35,623 nt of DNA from Coprobacillus sp. (lineage in GTDB: Bacteria; Bacillota_I; Bacilli_A; RFN20; CAG-826), in contig JAJQAL010000022.1 in NCBI GenBank assembly GCA_021203815.1, forward strand, positions 62,617 through 98,239. The letters are read 5' to 3'. Position 1 is the first letter of the stretch. Every line of letters begins with the position of its first letter. The position numbers and the translations under genes were made by a program. This document shows positions 17,351 to 23,248 of the stretch, piece by piece. The notes below the pieces were generated by a model that saw only the letters and a list, made by a program, of their open reading frames with translations, was not told the origin of the DNA and ran no database searches.

Positions 17351-17379
17351 AGGATACTACAAACAAAAAATTAAGACAA
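17351..17379 (-). promoter_or_regulatory. Promoter of the opp-LRR operon
   Basis: On the minus strand TTGTCT (17374-17379), exactly 17 nt, then TATCCT (17351-17356). The expected start lies about 40 nt upstream of the oppA ATG. It is the only convincing promoter seen in front of the six-gene operon. Confidence 0.7.
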
Positions 17380-17389
17380 CATAAAAATT

Positions 17390-17426
17390 GCATTTTTTAT
17401 AATTTTCTCTTGTCTATAAAAAATGC
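17390..17426 (-). terminator. Intrinsic terminator between the small membrane protein gene and the opp operon
   Basis: A perfect 12-bp stem GCATTTTTTATA / TATAAAAAATGC with a 13-nt loop is followed on the minus strand by AATTTTTATG. It lies 31 nt after the stop codon of the upstream gene and directly before the opp promoter. Confidence 0.65.
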
Positions 17427-17457
17427 CAAAAAATAAGGATTCTATCTAATTTTTATC

Positions 17458-17829
17458 TTATACAAAGGGGAAGTGACCCATAAAGGCGTAGCAGATGTCA
17501 ACGACTATAAAAGCGATAAGAACTACCGCCGCACTGAAAAACCAAGGAAGACGTCTGTTCCAAAGAATTGTTTTCTCTTCTTCAGGGAGCTCTCCATCCC
17601 AGTTTTTCTGGTCTTTTCTATATTTAGCGCTTTTCGCGTCTCCCCAGATAAAGCCCACAAAGAAATAGCCCACGGCAAAGATACCAAGAACATAGGGATA
17701 AACTGCCGCACTAAAATCAATAGACTGAATATAGCTAAGTCCAATAAGTAAAGCGGGCACTCCTAGTCCAATAACGGATAATATAGCGGCCCCGATATAT
17801 ACTCTTTTATTTTTAAGGGCTTCTTTCAT
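17458..17829 (-). CDS. Small membrane protein of unknown function
   Basis: The 123-residue product has three predicted transmembrane helices (about 9-31, 41-62 and 94-116). The segment between the second and third is charged (GDAKSAKYRKDQKNWDGELPEEEK) and probably cytoplasmic. I do not recognise a family. The gene has its own signals: TATTAT nine nt before the ATG with no ribosome-binding site, and a terminator after the stop. It sits between the opp operon and the small acidic gene, without an obvious link to either. Confidence 0.7.
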   Translation of the reverse strand: MKEALKNKRVYIGAAILSVIGLGVPALLIGLSYIQSIDFSAAVYPYVLGIFAVGYFFVGFIWGDAKSAKYRKDQKNWDGELPEEEKTILWNRRLPWFFSAAVVLIAFIVVDICYAFMGHFPFV

Positions 17830-17877
17830 AGTAAACTAATAATACCATAAACTAGCCTTTTAAATACATAAAGAAAA

Positions 17878-17893
17878 AAGCGCCTATGCGCTT
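17878..17893 (-). terminator. Intrinsic terminator of the acidic mini-gene
   Basis: On the minus strand AAGCGC-ATAG-GCGCTT is followed by TTTTC. It lies 39 nt after the stop of the small acidic gene; a second perfect hairpin (ATATCTAG / CTAGATAT, 17908-17926) lies between. Confidence 0.7.
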
Positions 17894-17931
17894 ATATATT
17901 TATGTTTATATCTAGAAACTAGATATTACCA

Positions 17932-18102
17932 CTATTCATCGAAATCGATATCATCCTCATAGAGACAGGCCTCATCATCATCGTCATCGAGGTATAAATC
18001 TCCATCATCACTAATCTCTTCATAGATAGAAAAGATTTCGATTTCTTCTTCTATTGATTCATTAAAAGAGAAATTATTAAGTTTGGTATCGTCGTCGTCC
18101 AT
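17932..18102 (-). CDS. Small, extremely acidic protein of unknown function
   Basis: This gene is too short for the ORF track. It encodes 56 residues beginning MDDDDTKLNNF and ending DDIDFDE, with roughly 40 percent Asp plus Glu, a run of five Asp, one Cys and only one Lys, so it should be strongly negative and probably disordered or metal- or protein-binding. It is bracketed by its own signals: an extended -10 box TGATAGTAT ending 6 nt before this ATG, and a terminator after the stop. An ATG two codons upstream (start 18108, 58 residues) is possible but abuts the -10 box. It diverges from the XRE regulator. Function unknown; a polyacidic DNA-mimic or buffering role is only a guess. Confidence 0.6.
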   Translation of the reverse strand: MDDDDTKLNNFSFNESIEEEIEIFSIYEEISDDGDLYLDDDDDEACLYEDDIDFDE

Positions 18103-18108
18103 AGCCAT

Positions 18109-18246
18109 ATACTATCACTAGAAATAAAAGGGGGATATCTATTTCTCTTTTTTTATTCTGACAGTGTAAAAGAGACATAGTCATTTAATATTACGATATT
18201 AACATTGAATTTATTTTTGGATGGATTGCCACTATAATTAGGTTAT
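18109..18246. promoter_or_regulatory. Divergent control region of the acidic mini-gene and the XRE regulator
   Basis: On the plus strand TATAAT (18233-18238) ends 8 nt before the XRE ATG; on the minus strand the extended -10 TGATAGTAT lies at 18109-18117. Two inverted repeats occur between them: TTAATAT-TACG-ATATTAA (18185-18202) and AGAAATA ... TATTTCT (18120-18146). The first is a reasonable operator for an autoregulating XRE protein. No ribosome-binding site is visible for either gene. Confidence 0.5.
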
Positions 18247-18972
18247 ATGGCGGAAGAAAATAATATCAAAGAAAATATCGCTCGTAACTTAGTCTATTAT
18301 AGAAAAAGCTATGGGCTTACCCAGATGGAACTAGCAGAGAAGTTATCTTATACAGATAAATCTGTATCTAAATGGGAAAGAGGGGAATCAGTCCCTGATA
18401 TTTTTGTTTTAAAAGCTCTTGCGGATCTATACGGCATTAAAGTGGATGACTTCTACCGTGATAAACCAAGAAGACTACATAATAGACAGGTAAGGAGAAG
18501 ACTAGTGGCCGCGCTTCTCTCCATTGCGGCGATATGGGTGGTCGCCACAGTGATATACACGGTTATTATGGTGCTATATGACGGTAGAGATATAGCGGAG
18601 AATGTCTGGCTTGTCTTCCTTTGGGCAATAGTGGCCTCCGCGATTACAGGAGTGATGTTTACTTTCTTCTATAAGAAAAGGTTTATCTATCTTATCTCAC
18701 TAACTATCTTTATTTGGTCCGCCGCGGTGGCAATTTTCTGCACCGTTAATCAATATAGTGAACATACCAAGTTTTTATGGCTCGTCTTTATCGTCGCTGT
18801 TCCCCTACAGGTTTTAGCGACCCTCCAATATCTATTAAGATGGTCATTCGTTAACTTTACCGATGATATCATGCAAAACTTTAGAAGAAGAGTGAGAAAG
18901 AAAAATCCTGAGAACGATTCCACTAATCCTCCTCAGGATAATTCGAATACAAATTCAGGTAATAGTCCCTAA
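18247..18972 (+). CDS. XRE-family regulator with membrane domain
   Basis: Residues 1-65 are a Cro/C1-type helix-turn-helix (LVYYRKSYGLTQMELAEKLSYTDKSVSKWERGESVPDIFVLKALADLY). About 15 basic residues follow, then four predicted transmembrane helices (about 82-106, 115-137, 142-164 and 168-192). A Gln/Asn/Pro/Ser-rich cytoplasmic tail ends the 241-residue protein. It is therefore a membrane-tethered DNA-binding protein, probably sensing an envelope signal and acting on nearby promoters. TATAAT ends 8 nt before the ATG and there is no ribosome-binding site, so the mRNA is probably leaderless. Signal and targets are unknown. Confidence 0.88.
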   Translation: MAEENNIKENIARNLVYYRKSYGLTQMELAEKLSYTDKSVSKWERGESVPDIFVLKALADLYGIKVDDFYRDKPRRLHNRQVRRRLVAALLSIAAIWVVATVIYTVIMVLYDGRDIAENVWLVFLWAIVASAITGVMFTFFYKKRFIYLISLTIFIWSAAVAIFCTVNQYSEHTKFLWLVFIVAVPLQVLATLQYLLRWSFVNFTDDIMQNFRRRVRKKNPENDSTNPPQDNSNTNSGNSP

Positions 18973-18984
18973 CTAGGGACTATT
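18961..18984 (+). terminator. Intrinsic terminator of the XRE gene
   Basis: AATAGTCCCT-AACT-AGGGACTATT forms a perfect 10-bp stem followed by TCTTTTT on the plus strand. It contains the XRE stop codon in its first arm and overlaps the degV stop codon from the other side. Confidence 0.85.
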
Positions 18985-19855
18985 TCTTTTTCCAGTTAGT
19001 AGGCTCACTATTAACGAATAAGATTCCAAGAGTTTTAGGGCCGCAGTGAGTGGCAATCGTGGCCCCTGCGACTGTGTAATAGATATGTTTGAAGCCTCTT
19101 TCTTTAAGCGCTGACTCGGCGGCTTCTCTCATTTCTAAGGGGAGATCACTACTAGAAGTAGTGATAAACACTCTATCGAGGTCTGGAGACGGAAATAGAG
19201 TGAGAACATCATTAACGTAGCTACTTACTATCTTCTCATCTTTCCCTCGATACTTATTTTTAGAGTGCATTTCTCCCTCCTCTAAAATAATCTCGGGTTT
19301 AATCTGAAGGACCTTAGCCACCGCAGCGGTGATTCCATTACATCTTCCGCCTCGATATAAATACTCTAAGGTGTTCACTACAAAACTGACACAGAGTCTA
19401 GTTTTATATTCATCGAGGTAGTCTTTAATCATAGGGGCGCTCATTTTCCCTTCCCTAACTAGGTCACTAGCTTTAAGAGCGAGTAGTCCCATCCCTGTAG
19501 AGAGACTTAGTGAGTCTATAACAAGAACCCTACCATTAAACTCTTCACTCGCTTTTAAAGCGTTAAAGTAAGTCGCACTTGATTTCGATGTAAAGGAGAT
19601 ATGGACTATTTCATCATAGTCCTTTAGGAGCTCTTCGAAATAATTAGTAAATTCAGAAACATTTATCGCACTAGTGCGGGTAAGCATTCCAGTCTTATCA
19701 TAATATTCGAAGACATCCTGACTATTAATATCGAGGCCATCCGTTTTCACTTCATCTCCCATGATGACACTAGAATGAATGATATGAATGTCAAACTCTT
19801 TAATGAGTTCGTCACTCAAATCACTAAATGTTTCGGTGCTGACACCTATCTTCAT
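18980..19855 (-). CDS. DegV family fatty-acid-binding protein
   Basis: DegV/FakB proteins bind a fatty acid and can present it to the kinase FakA for phospholipid synthesis. The 291-residue product shows the family blocks in order: GVSTETFSDLSDELI at the start, TSAINVSEF near residue 60, ISFTSKSSATYFNAL near 103, VIDSLSLSTGMG near 131, VVNTLEYLYRGGRC near 175 with the typical Gly-Gly-Arg, KPEIILEEGEM, and THCGPKTLGI at the end. Length is normal. AAAGGAG precedes the ATG at good distance and TATAAT lies at 19885-19890. A fakA gene is not in the window, so the FakB role is inferred. Confidence 0.92.
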   Translation of the reverse strand: MKIGVSTETFSDLSDELIKEFDIHIIHSSVIMGDEVKTDGLDINSQDVFEYYDKTGMLTRTSAINVSEFTNYFEELLKDYDEIVHISFTSKSSATYFNALKASEEFNGRVLVIDSLSLSTGMGLLALKASDLVREGKMSAPMIKDYLDEYKTRLCVSFVVNTLEYLYRGGRCNGITAAVAKVLQIKPEIILEEGEMHSKNKYRGKDEKIVSSYVNDVLTLFPSPDLDRVFITTSSSDLPLEMREAAESALKERGFKHIYYTVAGATIATHCGPKTLGILFVNSEPTNWKKK

Positions 19856-19909
19856 AAAAAGCTCCTTTCTGAGTCAGCGCACTAATTATAGCGGAGAAGG
19901 GAGCTTTTT
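19856..19909 (-). terminator. tmRNA terminator overlapping the degV promoter and ribosome-binding site
   Basis: On the minus strand AAAAAGCTCC and GGAGCTTTTT form a perfect 10-bp inverted repeat, extended past one mismatch by TTCT/AGAA. It ends in U residues right before the degV ATG, and its second arm holds the degV ribosome-binding site. The degV -10 box TATAAT (19885-19890) lies in the loop. It is probably the tmRNA terminator. Confidence 0.6.
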
Positions 19910-19947
19910 CCTAATTAAATATATTAGATATTTATTGGTTTTCTTTT

Positions 19948-20312
19948 TGGTGGAGCCGGCGGTATCGAAACCGCGTCCGGCACTACTTCCCCCATAGCAT
20001 CTACAGCTTAGATGAAATATGAGTTTAACCCCCTAGACGGGTTTCATCACCCCTAGGAAGCGAGGCTAATAGAGAGTTTCAGTAAGACTTATTAGCTATC
20101 CGTCTTACTAAAGTCTTTTATTATGACGCCCTTCTACCTCATAAAGACAGAAAGAGGTAGAGAACGAGTCGCTATAGATTAAGCAGCGGCTAGGACAGAA
20201 GCACGGGGAGTGCTTCTCATATAACTGTTGTCAGTTCGTTTAGGTTTGATGATTACGTCATCACTCGGCTGCCACTAAAGGCTAAATAGTACCGTCGAAT
20301 CCATTCGACCCC
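19948..20312 (-). ncRNA. ssrA: Transfer-messenger RNA (tmRNA)
   Basis: tmRNA rescues stalled ribosomes with SmpB and tags the unfinished protein for proteolysis. On the minus strand the 5' end GGGGTCGAATGGATTCGACGG and the 3' end GCCGGCTCCACCA are diagnostic; GGGGTC pairs with GGCTCC (two wobbles) before the A-CCA tail, which is encoded. A hairpin CTACCTC/GAGGTAG follows the tag frame, and AGTAAGAC/GTCTTACT interleaved with GCTAATA/TATTAGC forms an H-type pseudoknot. The 365-nt length is normal. The T-arm GCGGT/ACCGC appears to close a 6-nt loop, one short of usual. Ends were set by the acceptor pairing. Confidence 0.96.
20179..20232 (-). other. tmRNA proteolysis-tag reading frame
   Basis: The internal tag frame reads GAC AAC AGT TAT and continues to a TAA, encoding DNSYMRSTPRASVLAAA; with the alanine carried by tmRNA the tag would be 18 residues. 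The resume codon was set by analogy with B. subtilis, where AACU also precedes the first tag codon. It ends in Leu-Ala-Ala-Ala rather than the common Leu-Ala-Ala and has two Arg and no acidic residue after the first. Confidence 0.8.
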
Positions 20313-20367
20313 ATATTTAGTGAATATATAATAGCATATATCTAGCCGAGTTACATACAAATAATAT

Positions 20368-20396
20368 TTGTAAAAAGGTGCGATATCTCCTAAAAT
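20368..20396 (+). promoter_or_regulatory. Promoter of the 20416 membrane protein gene
   Basis: TTGTAA (20368-20373), exactly 17 nt, then TAAAAT (20391-20396) on the plus strand. The predicted start leaves a short leader with TTAGGA as a weak ribosome-binding site before the ATG at 20416. Confidence 0.65.
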
Positions 20397-20415
20397 AAAC
20401 ACTTAGGACTAAACA

Positions 20416-21642
20416 ATGAAAGATAGCACTAAAACTACACTTAAGAATGTCTTTGGCTCGTTAATTAGAAATAAATACGCTATTGAATGTGGAAAAACCC
20501 TTCCGTGGTGGACCGCATTGATAGTTTTTATTTTAGGGGTCTTTTTACCTCTTATTCCAACCATGGTCAATATCGGAACATCGTATGGATCTTCTTTTCT
20601 TGATAGCTATACCTATGGATTTGAAGAGCATCTCACTTATTTAATGAGTGACCTTCATATAAATGGATATGAGTTTAAGATTGAAAACTCCGCGGTGGAT
20701 GGAAATGTTATGGTGGCCTATAAAGACGGGGTACGTATGAGCAATTTAACGAGTGATGAATTTGATGACTCAGTTCCTATTGCCGCGTATATCGATGACT
20801 CCTCTATCTACGGTGGTAATTATGACCTACTCATCTACTACACAAATAGAAGTGTGAGCTCCACTCCATCGATATCTGACCTTATCGCTGATCTAAATGG
20901 AGAGAACCCAGAGTTTAACTACGTCTATCTATGGAACACACAGGAGGCGACAACAATCGATCTCGTAGATGAAACAAACTATCAGTATGGAACTAGTTAT
21001 CATTACTATAGACCTAGTTATGTATTATTTGCCCGAGACTACGTCTATGTTAATATCGTGACTCCCACAATGGATAACGCGGAAACATATCAGTCCTTTA
21101 CGGGAAACTGGGCCCATCATAATGAAGGGGTTGATGTCATTAGTGACTATTTAACCACCACTGTAACGACATCTAGTATCGGTAATCTAGATATCAGTGA
21201 AATGAGTAATGTCACTGATAATGGAGACGGAACTGTCACTATAAGCGCAGCAAATACAGAAGAAGAACTAGATTCTCTTATGAGATGTACCTCTTATCTA
21301 GATGGAACAAGGGAAAACTGGAAGATCTGTTTCGATGACGCTTATATCACGAATAGAAACTATAGCCTTCTCTATACCTCCCTCATCTATGAGGCGATAT
21401 ATATCGCTCTATCTCTCTTCATGGGACTTCTTATCTATCTTCTTACTAGAGGCAAGAAGAACTACTACCGATATCTCAGAGCCACAACGTGTCAGAAGAT
21501 CAATGCTTGGGCGGCGCTTTCCCCTGGTATTCTAACCATGTTAATCGGTTTCTTTGCCCCTAACTACGCGATTGTCTTCTATGTCATCTTCATTGGACTC
21601 AGGACGATGTGGATGGCGATGATGCAGCTGCGACAGAAGTAG
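20416..21642 (+). CDS. Membrane protein with large external domain, possibly DUF1189
   Basis: The 408-residue protein has one N-terminal transmembrane helix (about 29-51), an external domain of some 260 residues rich in Tyr, Asp, Ser and Thr, and three C-terminal helices (about 312-340, 362-380 and 384-402). This layout (one helix, outside domain, helix bundle) is that of DUF1189 proteins such as YvdJ, and the start LIRNKYAIECGKTLPWW is reminiscent of it, but the match is weak. It stands alone between the tmRNA gene and a shared terminator. No function can be assigned. Confidence 0.7.
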   Translation: MKDSTKTTLKNVFGSLIRNKYAIECGKTLPWWTALIVFILGVFLPLIPTMVNIGTSYGSSFLDSYTYGFEEHLTYLMSDLHINGYEFKIENSAVDGNVMVAYKDGVRMSNLTSDEFDDSVPIAAYIDDSSIYGGNYDLLIYYTNRSVSSTPSISDLIADLNGENPEFNYVYLWNTQEATTIDLVDETNYQYGTSYHYYRPSYVLFARDYVYVNIVTPTMDNAETYQSFTGNWAHHNEGVDVISDYLTTTVTTSSIGNLDISEMSNVTDNGDGTVTISAANTEEELDSLMRCTSYLDGTRENWKICFDDAYITNRNYSLLYTSLIYEAIYIALSLFMGLLIYLLTRGKKNYYRYLRATTCQKINAWAALSPGILTMLIGFFAPNYAIVFYVIFIGLRTMWMAMMQLRQK

Positions 21643-21662
21643 TGCTACATAATATAAAAAAT

Positions 21663-21683
21663 ATCACCCCATCTAGGGGTGAT
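21663..21683. terminator. Bidirectional intrinsic terminator
   Basis: ATCACCCC and GGGGTGAT form an 8-bp stem around a 5-nt loop. T-rich runs flank it on both strands (TTTATTT on plus, ATTTTTTAT on minus), so it can end both the rightward 20416 gene and the leftward dnaB-walJ-rlmH transcript. Confidence 0.85.
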
Positions 21684-21692
21684 TTTATTTAA

Positions 21693-22031
21693 CTAGTCTC
21701 CGTAGTCACTGCCTCGAGATTTGTCTTCAACATATATCTGAAGGGGATCCGTTATATCATATATTTCTAGATATATATAATCATCCACTTCAGTTTGAGG
21801 GTTTTCATAAGAGCCAGTAAAGACCACTTTCTTATTCTTATGAATAAGTTCCATCATTCTTTCCATAATACGGGGAAAGTCATCCCCTCTAAACTCTTTA
21901 AAACCCATAAGCTGAGTGTAGAAAGCGGGCTCGATATAAAACCTTTCTCCACTGGGAAGCTCATAGAGTGTGCAGAAGGGGTTATTCTTATCCTCTAAGA
22001 CATTAAAATGTTTAAATTCTTCATAGATCAT
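21693..22031 (-). CDS. Hypothetical protein following rlmH
   Basis: The 112-residue product is soluble and acidic with no signal or membrane segment; I recognise no family. It contains an early YELPSGERFYIEPAFY stretch, suggesting a small mixed alpha/beta fold. Its ATG overlaps the rlmH stop as ATGA, so translation is coupled and the gene is probably genuine. It is the last gene before the bidirectional terminator. Confidence 0.75.
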   Translation of the reverse strand: MIYEEFKHFNVLEDKNNPFCTLYELPSGERFYIEPAFYTQLMGFKEFRGDDFPRIMERMMELIHKNKKVVFTGSYENPQTEVDDYIYLEIYDITDPLQIYVEDKSRGSDYGD

Positions 22032-22504
22032 TTATGGTAAACCTCGTGATGATGGATTTTACTAGCGCGGTAGACCTGCTCTAGAAATATAAGAGTGCTC
22101 ATATCGTGAAGGAAGGTGAATTTAGATAGGGAGATAGAGTCATTTACCACTGACTTTACCTCATCACTAAGGCCGTATGAACCTCCGATTAGGAAGGAGA
22201 CACTATTATACTCTTCAAGTTTAGAGTAGAGATAGTCACTAAATTTCTCTGACGTATACTCATTTTTTTGTAAATCAAGGGCGATTATGTAGCGGTCCCC
22301 TCTTACTTCTTTAAGGAGTCTATCACCTTCTAGTTTCTTACATCTTTCGATTTCGCTATTATCTAAGGGATTATTAACACTCTCCTCTTTAACTTCCACT
22401 AAAGAAATATCGATATAAGGAGTAATCCTTTTAAGGTATTCATTTATCCCTTCTTTGAGGTAAATATCTTTAACTTTACCCACTTTAACGAGTTTAATCT
22501 TCAT
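22028..22504 (-). CDS. rlmH: 23S rRNA (pseudouridine-1915-N3) methyltransferase RlmH
   Basis: RlmH is a SPOUT methyltransferase that methylates pseudouridine 1915 in helix 69 of 23S rRNA using S-adenosylmethionine. It shows the start MKIKLVKVGKVKD, FLIGGSYGLSD with the cofactor-binding Gly residues near residue 103, and the diagnostic C-terminus TLIFLEQVYRASKI...YHK. I start at MKIKLV, giving 158 residues as expected for the family, instead of the track's start 22 codons upstream. GAGGTGG precedes this ATG, which overlaps walJ by 11 nt. Confidence 0.96.
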   Translation of the reverse strand: MKIKLVKVGKVKDIYLKEGINEYLKRITPYIDISLVEVKEESVNNPLDNSEIERCKKLEGDRLLKEVRGDRYIIALDLQKNEYTSEKFSDYLYSKLEEYNSVSFLIGGSYGLSDEVKSVVNDSISLSKFTFLHDMSTLIFLEQVYRASKIHHHEVYHK

Positions 22505-23243
22505 CTCCACCTCGAAGGGGCTCACGCTGCTTAGCGCACCTAACATTATATTTATTAATATTCTTACCAAAGAAGATAAACATCTTTCTATAGGCCTTTA
22601 AAGCGAGTTCGGGGGTGTTACACTCCTCAGAGATATGGCATAAGACGATTCCTTTTGTGTCACGCCCCACAACTTGACGGGCGATATCTGCGCTATCTTC
22701 ATTACAGAGGTGCCCAGTATCCGCTTCTATTCTATCCTTAAGGGCTCTGCTTCTCTTTGATCTTTCTAGCATTCCTAGGTCATGATTCGACTCTAAAAGT
22801 AAATAAGTAGGGTTTTTCATATATGGGAGATTTTCTTCTTCAAAAGCGCCTGTGTCGGTTAGATAGACGAGTTTAGATTTGCTCCCTCTAACGATATATC
22901 CACATCCATAGACACAGTCATGGATAGTTTTAATGGGGGTGATATATAGATCTCCTATTTGTATCTCTTTATACATATCGATAACGTTATAGTTATCTCT
23001 ATCAATGGCGTTTTCTATAGCGTAGACCTTACTATCTGGAATACTTTTATAGTAGATATAGTGATCGCTATGATTATGCGTATAAAAAAAGGCATCGATA
23101 TCATCTAGCTTTAAGTTATAGTAATCTAGTTCATCGGTAATACGGGACAGAGCAATCCCGGTGTCAATAATGATAGAGGTCTCTCCTTCTTTAATTAAAA
23201 GGGAATTACCTTTACTGCCGGAGGCAATAAGAGAATAGACCAT
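22494..23243 (-). CDS. walJ: Metallo-beta-lactamase-fold hydrolase WalJ/YycJ
   Basis: The 249-residue protein has the metallo-beta-lactamase fold: SLIASGSKGNSLLI at the start, IIIDTG, the metal-binding HNHSDH motif near residue 57, LLLESNHD near 150, and later metal ligands (GHLCNE, LCHISEECN). WalJ in Bacillota is a predicted 5'-3' DNA exonuclease or hydrolase linked to cell wall and replication coordination. The walRK kinase genes that usually accompany it are absent; the neighbours are dnaB and rlmH. It starts 5 nt after the dnaB stop. Confidence 0.93.
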   Translation of the reverse strand: MVYSLIASGSKGNSLLIKEGETSIIIDTGIALSRITDELDYYNLKLDDIDAFFYTHNHSDHYIYYKSIPDSKVYAIENAIDRDNYNVIDMYKEIQIGDLYITPIKTIHDCVYGCGYIVRGSKSKLVYLTDTGAFEEENLPYMKNPTYLLLESNHDLGMLERSKRSRALKDRIEADTGHLCNEDSADIARQVVGRDTKGIVLCHISEECNTPELALKAYRKMFIFFGKNINKYNVRCAKQREPLRGGDED

Positions 23244-23248
23244 CGAAG

